NCBI RefSeq assembly: GCF_026805545.1
Contig: NZ_JAPRFR010000004.1
Location: forward strand, 1-64,000
Direction of reading: 5' to 3'
DNA: 64,000 bases
DNA from: Aerococcus kribbianus
GTDB taxonomy: Bacteria; Bacillota; Bacilli; Lactobacillales; Aerococcaceae
The notes under the pieces are model-generated. The model made no database searches. It was not told the DNA's origin and saw nothing but the letters and a program-made list of their open reading frames with translations. Positions 53,320-64,000 of the stretch are shown here, one piece after another (positions within the stretch are counted from its first letter, which is position 1; every line of letters starts with the position of its first letter). A program made the translations under genes and the position numbers.

Positions 53320-53856
53320 TTATTTACCTGTTTTACCTTCTTTGCGGCGAACATATTCACCAACGTAACGAACACCCTTACCTTTGTATGGTTCTGGTAA
53401 GCGAGTAGCACGGATTTCAGCCGCTAATTGGCCAACAGCTTCTTTGCTGATCCCTTTTACCTTAATTTGTGTATTTGAAGGCACTTCGATTTCGATTCCT
53501 TCTGGAACTTCAAATTCAACGGGATGAGATAAACCAACGTTTACCACTAATTTGTCACCTGACATTTGTGCCCGGTATCCAACCCCAACCATTTCAAGTT
53601 CTTTAGTAAATCCTTCAGATACACCAACAACCATGTTGTTGAATAAAGCTCGTGTGGTTCCGTGGATAGAACGTACGGCTTTGTTATCGTTAGGACGTTC
53701 GAATGTGACAATGTTGTCGTCAACTTTCATTTCAATGACTGGACTAAAAGTCTGAGTCAATTCACCTTTAGGACCTTTAACAGTAACTGTATTACCATCA
53801 ATGTCTAAGGTTACGTTACTAGGGAGTTCTACTGGTCGATTACCAATACGAGACAT
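53320..53856 (-). CDS. rplF: 50S ribosomal protein L6
   Basis: 178 residues, [20 protein letters not shown] start and [20 protein letters not shown] near the end. Canonical. Confidence 0.98.
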   Translation of the reverse strand: MSRIGNRPVELPSNVTLDIDGNTVTVKGPKGELTQTFSPVIEMKVDDNIVTFERPNDNKAVRSIHGTTRALFNNMVVGVSEGFTKELEMVGVGYRAQMSGDKLVVNVGLSHPVEFEVPEGIEIEVPSNTQIKVKGISKEAVGQLAAEIRATRLPEPYKGKGVRYVGEYVRRKEGKTGK

Positions 53857-53892
53857 CTAGCCTGCACCTCTTTCTTTCTCTTTTTTTATATA

Positions 53893-54291
53893 TTACCAAA
53901 CGTAAGCGACTACTTCGCCACCAACATTTTTAGCACGTGCTTCTTTATCAGTGATTACACCTTCAGAAGTTGAAACAATAGCGATTCCTAAGCCATTTAA
54001 TACTTTTGGCATTTCTTCGCTGTTTGCGTAAACACGTAGTCCTGGTTTAGAAATACGTTTTAAGTTAGTGATAACACGACGGTTGTCTTTAGTGTATTTC
54101 ATGAATACGCGGATGACACCTTGTTTATCATCTTCAATGACTTCATAGTCTTTGATATATCCTTCTTCTTTAAGGATTTTAGCAATGTTTACTTTCATTT
54201 TAGACGCTGGACTTTCGAAAGATTCGTGACGGACTAAGTTCGCGTTACGAATACGTGTCAAAAAGTCAGCAATTGGATCTGTCATAACCAT
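53893..54291 (-). CDS. rpsH: 30S ribosomal protein S8
   Basis: 132 residues, [19 protein letters not shown] start and the late [18 protein letters not shown]. Canonical; S8 is the known translational regulator of spc operons in enteric bacteria, but I see no defined leader here. Confidence 0.98.
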   Translation of the reverse strand: MVMTDPIADFLTRIRNANLVRHESFESPASKMKVNIAKILKEEGYIKDYEVIEDDKQGVIRVFMKYTKDNRRVITNLKRISKPGLRVYANSEEMPKVLNGLGIAIVSTSEGVITDKEARAKNVGGEVVAYVW

Positions 54292-54327
54292 TACGAGTAT
54301 ACCCTCCTTCGTCTTGTGTTTTAAATT

Positions 54328-54513
54328 CTACCAGCTTGCTTTTTTAACTCCAGGAATTTGTCCTTTATAGGCAAGTTCACGAAGGCAAACACGGCAAAGT
54401 TTAAATTTACGGTAAACTGAATGTGGACGTCCACATCTTTCACAACGTGTGTAGGCTTGGGTAGAGTATTTTGGTGTACGTTTGCTTTTAGCAATCATAG
54501 ATTTTTTAGCCAA
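54328..54513 (-). CDS. rpsZ: 30S ribosomal protein S14, zinc-binding (type Z)
   Basis: 61 residues with C-x2-C...C-x2-C ([20 protein letters not shown]). The short zinc form, the normal operon copy in Firmicutes. Confidence 0.97.
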   Translation of the reverse strand: MAKKSMIAKSKRTPKYSTQAYTRCERCGRPHSVYRKFKLCRVCLRELAYKGQIPGVKKASW

Positions 54514-54536
54514 GTTAATTCCGCCTCCTTATAGAC

Positions 54537-55079
54537 TTATTTTTGGAATGGCATTCCTAATTGAGTTAGTAATTCTTTTGATTCTTCGTCTGTGTTAGCA
54601 GTGGTTACAATAACAATATCCATACCACGTACTTTGTTTACATCATCAAAGTCGATTTCTGGGAAAATCAATTGTTCACGGATACCTAATGTGTAGTTAC
54701 CACGTCCGTCGAATGAACGTTTGCTAATTCCGCGGAAGTCACGAACACGAGGAAGTGAAACAGAAACAAGTTTGTCTAAGAAGTCAAACATGCGTTCACC
54801 ACGCAAGGTTACTTTAGTACCAATAGGCATACCTTCACGTAAACGGAAGCCGGCAATTGATTTCTTAGCAGATGTAATTACTGGTTTTTGTCCAGAAATT
54901 AATGTTAATTCGTCAACCGCTGCTTCAAGGTTTTTAGCGTTAGATACTGCATCACCAACACCCATGTTGATAACAATTTTTTCAACTTTTGGTGCTTGCA
55001 TTACTGAGCTATAGTTAAATTTTTCTACTAATGAAGGAACTACTTCATTTTTGTATTTTTCTTGTAAACGATTAGCCAT
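54537..55079 (-). CDS. rplE: 50S ribosomal protein L5
   Basis: 180 residues, with [20 protein letters not shown] and [20 protein letters not shown]. 5S rRNA-binding, contacts P-site tRNA. Canonical. Confidence 0.98.
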   Translation of the reverse strand: MANRLQEKYKNEVVPSLVEKFNYSSVMQAPKVEKIVINMGVGDAVSNAKNLEAAVDELTLISGQKPVITSAKKSIAGFRLREGMPIGTKVTLRGERMFDFLDKLVSVSLPRVRDFRGISKRSFDGRGNYTLGIREQLIFPEIDFDDVNKVRGMDIVIVTTANTDEESKELLTQLGMPFQK

Positions 55080-55101
55080 TACTATGCGTCCTCCTTCCCG
55101 A

Positions 55102-55410
55102 TTAATCTAAAACTTCGCCGGATTTACGGGCAACGCGTACACGTTTGCCGTCACGAACTTCAACACCGACACGAGTGGCTTCCCCTGTTTTAGGGTCAAC
55201 TAATTGAACATTTGAAACATGAATTGGTGCTTCAACTTCGTTAATTCCACCATTTGGATTTAATTGAGTTGGCCGTTCATGTTTTTTTACGATATTTACA
55301 CCTTCAACAATTACTTTGTCTTGTTTCGGTAAAGCTTGTTTAACAACACCTTCAGTGCCTTTGTCTTTACCTGAAATGACAACTACTGTATCACCAGTTT
55401 TGATTCGCAT
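55102..55410 (-). CDS. rplX: 50S ribosomal protein L24
   Basis: 102 residues, KOW motif [18 protein letters not shown]. Early assembly protein. Canonical. Confidence 0.98.
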   Translation of the reverse strand: MRIKTGDTVVVISGKDKGTEGVVKQALPKQDKVIVEGVNIVKKHERPTQLNPNGGINEVEAPIHVSNVQLVDPKTGEATRVGVEVRDGKRVRVARKSGEVLD

Positions 55411-55440
55411 TAATGGGCACCTCCCTATTCTGATCGTTTC

Positions 55441-55809
55441 TTATAGTACTTCTGGAGCAAGTGAAATGATACGCATGTAGTCGTTATCACGTAATTCACG
55501 TGCAACTGGACCAAAGATACGAGTACCGCGCGGAGATTTGTCATCGCGAATAATTACGCAGGCATTTTCGTCAAACTTGATGTAAGAACCGTCTGAACGA
55601 CGAACACCGCTCTTAGTACGAACGATTACGGCTTTAACAACTTCACCTTTTTTGACAACGCCACCGGGTGTAGCATTTTTCACACTTGCAACGATCACAT
55701 CACCAATGTTAGCTGTTTTACGTCCTGAACCACCTAAAACACTAATTGTTAAAACTTCACGCGCACCAGAGTTATCTGCCACTTTTAAGCGAGTTTCTGT
55801 TTGAATCAT
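55441..55809 (-). CDS. rplN: 50S ribosomal protein L14
   Basis: 122 residues, [20 protein letters not shown] start. Canonical length and order. Confidence 0.98.
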   Translation of the reverse strand: MIQTETRLKVADNSGAREVLTISVLGGSGRKTANIGDVIVASVKNATPGGVVKKGEVVKAVIVRTKSGVRRSDGSYIKFDENACVIIRDDKSPRGTRIFGPVARELRDNDYMRIISLAPEVL

Positions 55810-55836
55810 CTATGGTATCCTCCTTCCAGTTTGTGA

Positions 55837-56100
55837 TTAGATAATTACTGATTCTTCAACAATATCTACTAGACGGAAATATTTGTCTTTTGATAATGGA
55901 CGAGTTTCCATAATCCGAACAATATCGCCATTCTTAGCTGAATTGTTTTCATCATGTGCTTTATATTTTTTTGAGTATTTGATACGTTTTCCGTAAGTTG
56001 GGTGGAATTTGAACGTATCTACTTGGACAACAATTGTTTTCTCCATTTTGTCAGAAACAACGCGTCCTTGAAGAACTTTACGGTCGTTACGTTCTGTCAT
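55837..56100 (-). CDS. rpsQ: 30S ribosomal protein S17
   Basis: 87 residues, with [17 protein letters not shown] and [20 protein letters not shown]. Canonical OB-fold protein. Confidence 0.98.
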   Translation of the reverse strand: MTERNDRKVLQGRVVSDKMEKTIVVQVDTFKFHPTYGKRIKYSKKYKAHDENNSAKNGDIVRIMETRPLSKDKYFRLVDIVEESVII

Positions 56101-56127
56101 GATTGGAATTTCCTCCTTTACTGATTA

Positions 56128-56325
56128 CTATTGCGCTAATTCGCTTTGACGTAAAGCGGTTTTTACCCGAGCAATTTCTTTACGTACTTGCTTAATTCGA
56201 GCTGTATTTTCTAATTGACCGGTAGCCAATTGGAATCGTAAGTTAAATAGTTCTTGTCTATATTCTTGCTCTTTGGCATTTAGTTCAGCAGTGGATAGAT
56301 CTTTAATTTCTGTAAATTTACTCAT
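56128..56325 (-). CDS. rpmC: 50S ribosomal protein L29
   Basis: 65 residues from the ATG at 56325 ([15 protein letters not shown]); its first codons overlap the rplP stop by 8 nt (ATGAGTAA). Lies near the exit tunnel and docks SRP and trigger factor. Confidence 0.96.
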   Translation of the reverse strand: MSKFTEIKDLSTAELNAKEQEYRQELFNLRFQLATGQLENTARIKQVRKEIARVKTALRQSELAQ

Positions 56326-56746
56326 TCGATTCACCACCAATTTCACGTTTTACAATTTTGGTCCGGATAGGTAATTTATGGGAAGCTAAACGAAGGGCTT
56401 CTTTGGCTACTTCTTCAGGAACACCTGCAACTTCAAACAAGATTTTACCACGTTTCACTGGTGCAACCCAGCCTTCTGGAGCCCCTTTACCAGAACCCAT
56501 ACGAACACCGATTGCTTTAGCAGTGTATGATTTGTGTGGGAAGATTTTAATCCATACTTTCCCACCACGTTTCATGTAGCGTGTCATTGCGATACGAGCT
56601 GATTCAATTTGACGGTTAGTAATCCATTTTGAATCTAAAGCTTGTAAGCCGTATTCACCATAAGCGATTTCTTTACCGCCTTTAGCTTCTCCGCGCATTT
56701 TACCGCGGAATTCACGTCTATGTTTTACACGTTTTGGTACTAACAT
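56318..56746 (-). CDS. rplP: 50S ribosomal protein L16
   Basis: 142 residues, [20 protein letters not shown] start, with the [16 protein letters not shown] loop. Starts 2 nt after rpsC. Canonical. Confidence 0.98.
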   Translation of the reverse strand: MLVPKRVKHRREFRGKMRGEAKGGKEIAYGEYGLQALDSKWITNRQIESARIAMTRYMKRGGKVWIKIFPHKSYTAKAIGVRMGSGKGAPEGWVAPVKRGKILFEVAGVPEEVAKEALRLASHKLPIRTKIVKREIGGESNE

Positions 56747-56748
56747 GC

Positions 56749-57399
56749 TTAATCCTCCTCATTCGTATTTTTTGTAGGAAGAACTTCACCGCGGCAAATC
56801 CATGTTTTAATACCGATCTTACCGTAAGTTGTGTCGGCTTCTTCCCATGCGTAGTCGATATCAGCACGAAGAGTATGTAATGGAACAGTTCCTTCTACAT
56901 AAGTTTCGCTACGTGCCATATCAGCACCGTTTAAACGGCCAGAAATTTGTACTTTAACCCCTTTAGCGCCTGCTTTCATTGTCCGTTGGATGGCTTGTTT
57001 TTGTGCCCGACGGAAAGCTACACGATTTTCAAGTTGTTGAGCGATTGATTCACCAACTAATTTAGCGTCTAATTCAGGTTTTTTAACTTCAATAATATTA
57101 ACATGAACCATTTTACCAGTTAATTGCCCTAAAGCTTTACGCAAGGCATCAACTTCGGATCCACCTTTACCGATAACCATCCCAGGTTTAGCAGTGTGGA
57201 TATTCACGTTAACTTTGTTTGCAGCTCGTTCGATTTCAATTTGTGAAACAGAAGCGTCACTTAGTGTGCTTTGGATATATTCACGAATTGCAATATCTTC
57301 ATGGAGCTTGTCTGCATAGTCTTTTTCTGCATACCAGCGTGCGTCCCAGTCTTTGATAACTCCGATACGCAAACCGGTAGGATTAATTTTTTGTCCCAC
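56749..57399 (-). CDS. rpsC: 30S ribosomal protein S3
   Basis: 216 residues, KH domain with [18 protein letters not shown], start [20 protein letters not shown]. Canonical. Confidence 0.98.
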   Translation of the reverse strand: MGQKINPTGLRIGVIKDWDARWYAEKDYADKLHEDIAIREYIQSTLSDASVSQIEIERAANKVNVNIHTAKPGMVIGKGGSEVDALRKALGQLTGKMVHVNIIEVKKPELDAKLVGESIAQQLENRVAFRRAQKQAIQRTMKAGAKGVKVQISGRLNGADMARSETYVEGTVPLHTLRADIDYAWEEADTTYGKIGIKTWICRGEVLPTKNTNEED

Positions 57400-57402
57400 T
57401 AA

Positions 57403-57759
57403 TTATTCCTCCTCTGCCTCAGCGACTACCACTGTGATGTGGCTTGTGCGTTTATTGATACGAGAAGCGGATCCTTTTGCCCGAGGACGGAAACGTTTCA
57501 TTGTTGGTCCTTCATTGACATAAGCTTCGCTTACTACAAGTTTTGCTGGATCTAATTCGAAATTGTTTTCTGCATTAGCAATTGCTGACATTAACACTTT
57601 CTCGATTACAGGAGATGCTGCACGAGGAGTGAATTTTAGAATTGCAACAGCTTCAGCTACTGGCTTGTTACGAATTAAGTCGATAACTAAACGTGCTTTA
57701 CGCGCTGGAATTCGAACTGTTTTTGCAGTTGCCTTTGCAGATGTAATTTGTTCTGCCAT
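57403..57759 (-). CDS. rplV: 50S ribosomal protein L22
   Basis: 118 residues, with [20 protein letters not shown] and the tunnel loop [20 protein letters not shown]. Site of macrolide-resistance changes in other species; the loop looks ordinary here. Confidence 0.98.
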   Translation of the reverse strand: MAEQITSAKATAKTVRIPARKARLVIDLIRNKPVAEAVAILKFTPRAASPVIEKVLMSAIANAENNFELDPAKLVVSEAYVNEGPTMKRFRPRAKGSASRINKRTSHITVVVAEAEEE

Positions 57760-57780
57760 TATTTATTTCCTCCCCTCAGA

Positions 57781-58059
57781 TTAACGACCAGTCTTCTTAT
57801 CGTCGCCTCCGTGGCCACGGTAAGTACGAGTTGGTACAAATTCTCCTAGTTTATGTCCTACCATGTCTTCTTGGATATAAACTGGTACATGTTTACGTCC
57901 GTCGTAAACAGCAATCGTTAACCCAATAAAGTTAGGGAAGATTGTTGACCGACGTGACCAAGTTTTAATAACTTGTTTCTTTTCATTGTCTTGTTGTGCA
58001 ACCACTTTTTTCATTAAATGGTCATCACAAAAAGGTCCTTTTTTCAAGCTACGGCTCAT
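57781..58059 (-). CDS. rpsS: 30S ribosomal protein S19
   Basis: 92 residues, [19 protein letters not shown] start, [20 protein letters not shown]. Canonical. Confidence 0.98.
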   Translation of the reverse strand: MSRSLKKGPFCDDHLMKKVVAQQDNEKKQVIKTWSRRSTIFPNFIGLTIAVYDGRKHVPVYIQEDMVGHKLGEFVPTRTYRGHGGDDKKTGR

Positions 58060-58096
58060 TAGTTCTGGCTCCTTTCGCTTATCCTATTTAAAGTGA

Positions 58097-58930
58097 TTAC
58101 TTATTGTTACGACGACGAACGATTAGCTTGTTGCTACGTGCGTTCTTATTACGTGTCTTAATACCACGAGCTGGTTTGCCCCAAGGTGTCATAGGAGATG
58201 GACGACCGATTGGTGCTTTACCTTCACCACCACCGTGTGGGTGATCGTTAGGGTTCATTACAGATCCACGAACAGTAGGACGTTTGCCTAACCAACGTTT
58301 ACGACCTGCTTTACCAACATTAATCAATTCGTGTTGTTCATTACCAACAGTACCGATTGTTGCACGGCAAGTACCTAAGATTAAACGACTTTCACCAGAG
58401 TTTAATTTAACTAAGACATATTTGTCTTCTTTACCTAGAACTTGAGCGCGGGTACCAGCTGAACGAATCAATTGGCCACCTTTACCAGGTTTAGTTTCAA
58501 TATTGTGAACCATTGTACCAACTGGGATGTCTTTCAATTGTAGGGCGTTACCAACTTTGATGTCAGCGTCCTTACCTGATTGAATTCTGTCACCGACTTT
58601 TAAGCCTTTTGGCGCAATGATGTAAGTTTTAATACCGTCTGTGTAATGGATTAAAGCAATGTTAGCAGTCCGGTTTGGATCGTATTCGATTGCCTTAACG
58701 ACACCTTCAACATTATCTTTGTTACGTTTAAAGTCAATTACACGGTAAGCTTGCTTGTGTCCCCCACCATGGTGACGAACAGTAATGCGTCCGTTATTAT
58801 TACGGCCGGCACGTTTGCTCTGTGACTCTAATAATGACTTTTCTGGTTGAGATTTTGTTACTTCTGCAAAATCGTAGCCAGACATATTACGACGACCATT
58901 TGTAGTCGCTTTATATTTTTTTACCGCCAC
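58097..58930 (-). CDS. rplB: 50S ribosomal protein L2
   Basis: 277 residues. Peptidyl-transferase-proximal region [20 protein letters not shown] with the conserved His. Canonical. Confidence 0.98.
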   Translation of the reverse strand: MAVKKYKATTNGRRNMSGYDFAEVTKSQPEKSLLESQSKRAGRNNNGRITVRHHGGGHKQAYRVIDFKRNKDNVEGVVKAIEYDPNRTANIALIHYTDGIKTYIIAPKGLKVGDRIQSGKDADIKVGNALQLKDIPVGTMVHNIETKPGKGGQLIRSAGTRAQVLGKEDKYVLVKLNSGESRLILGTCRATIGTVGNEQHELINVGKAGRKRWLGKRPTVRGSVMNPNDHPHGGGEGKAPIGRPSPMTPWGKPARGIKTRNKNARSNKLIVRRRNNK

Positions 58931-58949
58931 GTTGATGTCCTCCTATCTA

Positions 58950-59243
58950 TTATTCTGCGTCGTCTGCGCCGAAGATTTCGATAGATTGACCTTCAGCAAC
59001 TTTCACGACTGCTTTACGACGTTTACGAGTGAAGCCTGCGTAACGTCCCATACGTTTTAATTTTCCGCGTACGTTTAAGATGTTTACTTTTTCTACTTTT
59101 ACATCGAAGAGTTCTTCTACGGCTTGCTTAACTTCTGTTTTATTAGCGCGCCGGTCAACTTCGAAGGTATATTTGTTGTCTTCCATAGCCATCATAGATT
59201 GTTCTGTAATGATGGGACGGATAATAATTTCTTGTGCCAACAT
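58950..59243 (-). CDS. rplW: 50S ribosomal protein L23
   Basis: 97 residues, [20 protein letters not shown] start region. ATG overlaps the rplD stop (TAATG). Exit-tunnel docking protein. Confidence 0.97.
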   Translation of the reverse strand: MLAQEIIIRPIITEQSMMAMEDNKYTFEVDRRANKTEVKQAVEELFDVKVEKVNILNVRGKLKRMGRYAGFTRKRRKAVVKVAEGQSIEIFGADDAE

Positions 59244-59866
59244 TATGCCAGTACCTCCTCTACCTTAGAAAGTGCTGATTGTGTAATGATAACTTTTTCG
59301 TTGTTAACGAGATCTAACACGTTGACGTTGTTTTCATCAACTAAAGTAACATTTGCAATGTTACGAGCTGATAATTCAGCGTTTTCGTTGTCCTTATCAA
59401 TTACAACCAATACTTTAGTATCAACATTTAAGTTTGCTAATACTTCTTGGAATGCTTTCGTTTTTGGTGCGTCAAATGACAAAGCATCAACTACCACAAG
59501 ATTTTCGTTGGCAACTTTTTCAGATAATACTGAACGAAGTGCTAAGCGACGTACCTTACGTGGTAATTTGTAAGTGTATGAGCGTGGAGTTGGTCCAAAC
59601 GCGCGTCCACCGCCGACCCATTGAGGAGAACGGATAGATCCTTGACGTGCACGACCAGTACCTTTTTGACGCCATGGTTTACGTCCACCACCGCGAACGG
59701 CTGAACGGTTCTTCACTGAGTGAGTCCCTTGACGTAAAGAAGCACGTTGTTGAACAATCACGTCATATACTGCATGTTCATTAGGTTCAATAGCAAATAC
59801 ATCATCGTTTAATTCGATTTGTCCGTTTTCTGAACCGTCTTGTTTAAATAATTTAACTGAAGTCAT
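59243..59866 (-). CDS. rplD: 50S ribosomal protein L4
   Basis: 207 residues, with the tunnel loop [19 protein letters not shown]. In E. coli L4 autoregulates the S10 operon; no evidence of that here. Canonical. Confidence 0.98.
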   Translation of the reverse strand: MTSVKLFKQDGSENGQIELNDDVFAIEPNEHAVYDVIVQQRASLRQGTHSVKNRSAVRGGGRKPWRQKGTGRARQGSIRSPQWVGGGRAFGPTPRSYTYKLPRKVRRLALRSVLSEKVANENLVVVDALSFDAPKTKAFQEVLANLNVDTKVLVVIDKDNENAELSARNIANVTLVDENNVNVLDLVNNEKVIITQSALSKVEEVLA

Positions 59867-59888
59867 GAATAATTTCCTCCTTCCTCAT

Positions 59889-60524
59889 TTATTCGCCAGC
59901 TTTAACTGCTGATTCAATTTGTAATAATGATTTCTTAGCTCCGGGAACATTCCCTTTAATTAAGATAACGTTGCGGTCGGCATCAACTTTAACGATTTCT
60001 AAGTTTTGAATCGTTACTTGGTTGCCACCCATACGTCCTGGCAAGGCTTTTCCTTTAAATACTTTAGAAGCATCTGATGCCATACCCATTGAACCTGGTG
60101 CGCGGTGGTAATGAGAACCGTGTCCCATTGGTCCACGTGCTTGGTTATGACGTTTGATAGCCCCTTGGAAACCTTTACCTTTTGATGTACCTGTGACATC
60201 TACGATGTCTCCAGCTTGGAAAATATCAACTGTTACTTCGTTTCCTACTTCATATTCTCCCAGCTCAACATCTCTAATTTCTTTAATGAAGCGCTTAGGA
60301 GTCGTTTCTGCTTTTGCTACATGACCTTTAGCAGGTTTGTTTGATAACACTTCACGTTTGTCGTCGAAGCCTAATTGGATTGCTTCATAGCCATCTGTTT
60401 CAGCAGTTTTCTTTTGCAATACAACATTTGCTGTTGCTTCAACAACTGTTACAGGGATTAATTCACCTGATTCAGTAAAGAATTGTGTCATACCTACTTT
60501 TTTACCTAAGATTCCTTTAGTCAT
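59889..60524 (-). CDS. rplC: 50S ribosomal protein L3
   Basis: 211 residues, start [20 protein letters not shown], with the conserved [12 protein letters not shown] loop near the peptidyl transferase centre. Canonical. Confidence 0.98.
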   Translation of the reverse strand: MTKGILGKKVGMTQFFTESGELIPVTVVEATANVVLQKKTAETDGYEAIQLGFDDKREVLSNKPAKGHVAKAETTPKRFIKEIRDVELGEYEVGNEVTVDIFQAGDIVDVTGTSKGKGFQGAIKRHNQARGPMGHGSHYHRAPGSMGMASDASKVFKGKALPGRMGGNQVTIQNLEIVKVDADRNVILIKGNVPGAKKSLLQIESAVKAGE

Positions 60525-60582
60525 GAGTACACCTCCGTTAATTTATTTTTATATATTGGGTTAACTAATTTATATGCTGATA

Positions 60583-60891
60583 TTATAGTTTGATTTCAAT
60601 ATCAACGCCTGATGGTAAGTCTAGTTTCATTAAGGCGTCAACTGTTTTTGGTGTTGGGTTAACGATGTCTACTAGACGTTTGTGAGTACGCATTTCGAAT
60701 TGTTCACGTGAATCTTTATATTTATGTGGTGAACGAATTACAGTGAACAATGAACGTTCTGTTGGTAATGGTACTGGACCAGAAACGTCTGCACCTGTAC
60801 GTTTTGCAGTTTCAACAATTTTGCTTGCTGACTGATCTAATGCGCGATGTTCGTATGCTTTTAAACGAATACGAATTTTTTGTTTTGCCAT
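60583..60891 (-). CDS. rpsJ: 30S ribosomal protein S10 (NusE)
   Basis: 102 residues from the ATG at 60891 ([20 protein letters not shown]), 8 nt after GAGGAGG. An in-frame extension reads through the leader but is not typical of S10. First gene of the superoperon; it also acts with NusB in rrn antitermination. Confidence 0.97.
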   Translation of the reverse strand: MAKQKIRIRLKAYEHRALDQSASKIVETAKRTGADVSGPVPLPTERSLFTVIRSPHKYKDSREQFEMRTHKRLVDIVNPTPKTVDALMKLDLPSGVDIEIKL

Positions 60892-61055
60892 GACTTTTTC
60901 CTCCTCGTCACAATTTAATAATTTGACTTGCTCCGCGTAAAAACCGGCGCACCCCAATGGCAATGCTCCCGGGTGTGTCGCAACCTTACGCATCAAAGCT
61001 CCTTGATTTAACAACGTTTGTTCTCAAATCAAGTGACTGTCATAAAAACAGCACT
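60892..61055 (-). promoter_or_regulatory. S10 operon leader
   Basis: The ~160-nt 5' leader of rpsJ has a G/C-rich central segment (GCGACACACCCGGGAGC and onward, near 60958-60985) unlike the surrounding AT-rich sequence. Such conserved leaders occur ahead of rpsJ in Lactobacillales. The regulatory mechanism is not evident; a long ribosomal-protein-responsive leader is likely (inference). Confidence 0.45.
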
Positions 61056-61061
61056 CTTGAT

Positions 61062-61090
61062 AGTATACAGGAATTAAAGTTTGAAATCAA
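61062..61090 (-). promoter_or_regulatory. S10 operon promoter
   Basis: TTGATT (61085-61090), 17 bp, TATACT (61062-61067) on the minus strand. Confidence 0.78.
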
Positions 61091-61203
61091 GGCTTTTCTA
61101 TTGTTTTTTCTATTTTTTTCAATTCTGCTTTTCCATGTCAACGCTACCTAGTGTATCATTATTCAATTTCGGAAACAAGTCCCTCTTTCAGCCGTACCGA
61201 GCC

Positions 61204-61240
61204 AAGAAAAAAAGGCTTGAGACCAAGTCTCAAGCCTTTT
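61204..61240 (-). terminator. Terminator of tuf
   Basis: 14-bp perfect stem AAAAGGCTTGAGAC/GTCTCAAGCCTTTT (61210-61223/61227-61240) with a T tract on the minus strand. It separates tuf from the S10 operon. Confidence 0.95.
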
Positions 61241-61265
61241 AATTAACTAAGTAATTTAGTTAGAA

Positions 61266-62453
61266 TTATTCTTTAATTTCAGTAACTACACCGGCACCTA
61301 CAGTACGTCCACCTTCACGGATAGAGAACTTAGTTCCGTCTTCGATAGCGATTGGGTGAATTAATTCAACGTCCATAGTAACGTTGTCACCAGGCATAAC
61401 CATTTGTACATCGTCTGGTAAGATTACTACACCAGTGATGTCTGTAGTACGGAAGTAGAATTGAGGACGGTAGTTAGTTAAGAATGGTGTATGACGTCCA
61501 CCTTCTTCTTTGCTTAATACATAAACTTCAGCAGAGAATTTCTTATGTGGAGTAATTGAGCCAGGTTCAGCCAATACTTGTCCACGTTCGATATGATCAC
61601 GAGTTACACCACGTAGCAATGCACCGATGTTGTCACCAGCTTCAGCTGATTCCATTTGTTTACGGAACATTTCCACACCAGTAACAGTTGTTTTGTTAGT
61701 TTCTTCAGCGATACCAACGATTTCAACTTCGTCACCGACTTTAACTTGTCCACGTTCTACACGACCAGTAGCAACTGTACCACGACCAGTGATTGAGAAC
61801 ACGTCTTCGACTGGCATCATGAATGGTTTGTCAGTTTCACGGTCTGGTTCTGGAATGTATTCGTCAACTGCTTCCATTAAGTCAAGAATGTTTTGTTCTT
61901 GTTCTTCATCACCTTCAAGGGCTTTAAGAGCTGAACCAACGATTACAGGAACATCGTCTCCTGGGTAATCGTATTCAGATAACAAGTCACGAACTTCCAT
62001 TTCAACCAATTCGATTAATTCTTCGTCATCAACCATGTCTGATTTGTTTAAGAATACTACGAAGTAAGGTACCCCTACTTGACCAGCCAATAGGATATGT
62101 TCACGAGTTTGTGGCATTGGACCATCAGCTGCAGATACAACTAAGATCGCACCGTCCATTTGAGCTGCACCAGTGATCATGTTCTTAACGTAGTCCGCGT
62201 GTCCTGGCGCATCGATATGAGCGTAGTGACGGTTAGCTGTTTCATACTCGATATGAGAAGTATTGATTGTGATTCCACGTTCTTTTTCTTCTGGAGCGTT
62301 ATCGATTGAAGCGTAGTCTTTAGCTTCACCAAAACCATTTTTAGCTAAAACAGTTGCGATAGCTGCAGATAAAGTAGTTTTACCGTGGTCAACGTGTCCT
62401 AATGTCCCAATATTAACATGGGGTTTGGTACGTTCGTATTTTTCTTTTGCCAT
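61266..62453 (-). CDS. tuf: Elongation factor Tu
   Basis: 395 residues. G motifs [16 protein letters not shown] and NKSD; delivers aminoacyl-tRNA to the ribosome. Located after fusA as in the str operon, but with its own near-consensus promoter. AGGAGG precedes the ATG. Confidence 0.99.
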   Translation of the reverse strand: MAKEKYERTKPHVNIGTLGHVDHGKTTLSAAIATVLAKNGFGEAKDYASIDNAPEEKERGITINTSHIEYETANRHYAHIDAPGHADYVKNMITGAAQMDGAILVVSAADGPMPQTREHILLAGQVGVPYFVVFLNKSDMVDDEELIELVEMEVRDLLSEYDYPGDDVPVIVGSALKALEGDEEQEQNILDLMEAVDEYIPEPDRETDKPFMMPVEDVFSITGRGTVATGRVERGQVKVGDEVEIVGIAEETNKTTVTGVEMFRKQMESAEAGDNIGALLRGVTRDHIERGQVLAEPGSITPHKKFSAEVYVLSKEEGGRHTPFLTNYRPQFYFRTTDITGVVILPDDVQMVMPGDNVTMDVELIHPIAIEDGTKFSIREGGRTVGAGVVTEIKE

Positions 62454-62509
62454 TTGTAAATTCCTCCTAAGAATTGAAATTATCTTTATACAAAGATTTC
62501 CATAAGTAC

Positions 62510-62538
62510 ATTATAGGGAAAGGCCCTATAAAAATCAA
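62510..62538 (-). promoter_or_regulatory. tuf promoter
   Basis: TTGATT (62533-62538), 17 bp, TATAAT (62510-62515) on the minus strand in the fusA-tuf spacer, allowing tuf expression beyond that of fusA. Confidence 0.8.
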
Positions 62539-62621
62539 GGCTAAGACTAGCTTAAAGCCTTGCTTTAATTATCATCAGCAGAGAATACTGGGTCTCTGCT
62601 GACGACCATTAACTGGTTAAA

Positions 62622-64000
62622 TTATTCTTGGCTTTGTGAACCGTATTGTTTCACAATTTCAGCTTCAATAGATTTTGGTACTGGTTCATAGTGATCAAAT
62701 GTCATTGTGAAAGTACCGCGTCCTTGAGTGGCTGAACGCAAGGTTGTTGCATAACCGAACATTTCTGATAATGGTACCAATGAATGAATCATTAAGGCAT
62801 TACCACGAGGTTCTTGTCCTTCGATACGTCCACGACGAGCAGAAACATGTCCCATAACGTCGCCTAGGTATTCTTCAGGAACTAGGATGTCAACCTTCAT
62901 CATTGGTTCAAGGATAGCTGGTTCAGCTTTCTTGGCTGCATTCCGTAGAGCTAATGAAGCAGCAACCTTGAAGGCTGTTTCAGATGAGTCGACATCATGG
63001 TATGAACCATCATATAGTTTGGCCTTGATATCAACCATTGGGAAGCCAGCAATGACACCATTTTCAAGCGCATCTTTAAGTCCAGATTCAACAGCTGGGA
63101 TATAGTCTTTTGGCACTACCCCACCGACGATGGCGTTTTCGAATTCGAATCCTGCTCCTTCTTCGTTAGGAGTAAATTCAATCCAAACGTCACCATATTG
63201 ACCTTTACCACCTGATTGACGAACAAATTTACCTTGCGCTTGGGTTGGTACTGTGAATGTTTCACGGTAAGACACTTGTGGTGCCCCAACAGTTGCTTCA
63301 ACGTTAAATTCACGTTTCAACCGGTCAACAATGATATCCAAGTGCAATTCACCCATACCGGCGATAACAGTTTGGCCTGTTTCGTGGTTAGTTGTTGCTC
63401 TGAATGTAGGGTCTTCTTCAGCTAGCTTACCAAGAGCAATTGACATTTTATCTTGGTCAGCTTTAGTTGAAGGTTCGATAGCAACTTCGATAACTGGTTC
63501 AGGGAATTCCATTGATTCCAAGATCACTTGGTTGTCAGTGTCACATAGGGTGTCACCAGTACCAGTGTCTTTAAGTCCTACTGCAGCTGCAATGTCACCA
63601 GAGAAGACTTGGTCAACCTCAGAACGTGAGTTGGCATGCATCAACAGGATACGTCCCACACGTTCACGTTTATCTTTGGATGCATTTTGGATATAAGATC
63701 CAGATTGCAAGGTACCAGAATAAACACGGAAGAAAGTTAGACGACCTACGAATGGGTCAGTCATTACTTTGAAGGCTAGCGCAGAGAATGGTGAATCATC
63801 GTTAGCGCGTACTTCGATTTCTGCTTCTGGATCATCAGCACGATGTCCCACAATAGGAGGAACGTCAGTTGGTGCTGGTAGATAGTCGATAACACCATCT
63901 AGCATCAATTGTACCCCTTTGTTCTTGAAGGCAGAACCACAGTAAACTGGGTAGAACTCAACGTCACATGTTGCTTGACGAATAGCTGCTTTCAATTCTT
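62622..64000 (-). CDS. fusA: Elongation factor G, C-terminal part (gene continues beyond window)
   Basis: The last ~459 codons are present, covering domains II to V (for example [58 protein letters not shown]). The GTPase domain and start lie beyond 64000; the frame is open to the window edge. Translocase of the ribosome; upstream gene of tuf. Confidence 0.98.
   Translation of the reverse strand, partial: ELKAAIRQATCDVEFYPVYCGSAFKNKGVQLMLDGVIDYLPAPTDVPPIVGHRADDPEAEIEVRANDDSPFSALAFKVMTDPFVGRLTFFRVYSGTLQSGSYIQNASKDKRERVGRILLMHANSRSEVDQVFSGDIAAAVGLKDTGTGDTLCDTDNQVILESMEFPEPVIEVAIEPSTKADQDKMSIALGKLAEEDPTFRATTNHETGQTVIAGMGELHLDIIVDRLKREFNVEATVGAPQVSYRETFTVPTQAQGKFVRQSGGKGQYGDVWIEFTPNEEGAGFEFENAIVGGVVPKDYIPAVESGLKDALENGVIAGFPMVDIKAKLYDGSYHDVDSSETAFKVAASLALRNAAKKAEPAILEPMMKVDILVPEEYLGDVMGHVSARRGRIEGQEPRGNALMIHSLVPLSEMFGYATTLRSATQGRGTFTMTFDHYEPVPKSIEAEIVKQYGSQSQE

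Noticed and set aside
60892-61014. In-frame 41-codon extension of rpsJ through its leader
   Set aside because: S10 is highly conserved and starts at [10 protein letters not shown] with a strong GAGGAGG site; the upstream part is better explained as the leader RNA.
62575-62602. Hairpin after fusA as an intrinsic terminator
   Set aside because: The 10-bp stem TCAGCAGAGA/TCTCTGCTGA has no U tract on the minus strand; it may slow or stabilise the message, but I do not call a terminator.
1-64000. CRISPR arrays, insertion sequences, prophage genes or tRNA genes
   Set aside because: No regularly spaced repeats, transposase or integrase motifs, phage structural genes or tRNA cloverleafs were seen in reading the window.

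Overview
The window looks like a chromosomal segment from a low-GC Gram-positive coccus of the Lactobacillales. Aerococcaceae (Aerococcus-like) is my best guess. The reasons are a Firmicute-type S10-spc-alpha ribosomal superoperon with secY, adk, infA, rpoA and the ECF ATPases, a catabolic arginine deiminase locus, an enterococcal-type NADH oxidase, PerR, OatA- and FemAB-type wall enzymes, and a MutY that has lost its iron-sulfur cluster. The genus is inference, not something read directly from the sequence.

Layout. 1-416: the first bases of a 16S rRNA gene on the minus strand, preceded by three well-formed tandem promoters. 417-11600: housekeeping and envelope genes (DUF1189-like protein, proC, perR, aromatic acid exporter-like protein, an anchored SGNH-like protein, Ntdp/DUF402, mutY-recX, a DUF1659/DUF2922 pair, a small XRE regulator, a PH-domain protein, a LysM protein, galE). 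11600-21990: an unusually rich arginine catabolism locus, transcribed leftward: two DDAH-family hydrolases, arcA, arcB, an ornithine-racemase-like enzyme, an APC antiporter and arcC, then a terminator. After it come a separately promoted arginyl-tRNA synthetase-like gene with broken signature motifs and a Crp/Fnr regulator. 22300-35000: a mixed accessory region (B3/4 protein, ECF S component, Nudix, glyoxalase II, quinone oxidoreductase, zinc-type lipoprotein, HAD phosphatase, DctPQM TRAP transporter, aldehyde dehydrogenase, YjiH permease), with a relic gene and two unexplained structured intergenic elements. 35000-46800: rpsI/rplM, pepF plus an overlooked small membrane protein, nox, femAB, truA, ecfT-ecfA2-ecfA1 and oatA. 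47000-61100: the complete S10-spc-alpha cluster from rpsJ to rplQ, minus strand. 61200-64000: tuf and the 3' part of fusA.

How the parts fit. The arginine locus can plausibly take arginine and methylated arginines to citrulline, then to ornithine plus carbamoyl phosphate, then to ATP, with ornithine leaving by antiport. cre-like sites on its promoters suggest carbon catabolite repression. A cre-like site also lies in the TRAP operon leader. The ECF ATPase/T module near the ribosomal cluster would energise S components such as the solitary one at 23.4 kb. Oxidative-stress functions (PerR, Nox, MutY) are scattered but consistent with an aerotolerant, fermentative, catalase-poor lifestyle. I saw no insertion sequence, prophage, CRISPR array or tRNA gene. 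The most interesting points are the methylarginine-type extension of the ADI operon, the degenerate ArgRS paralogue beside its regulator, the cluster-less MutY, and a 95-nt nested hairpin element with a decayed partial second copy.
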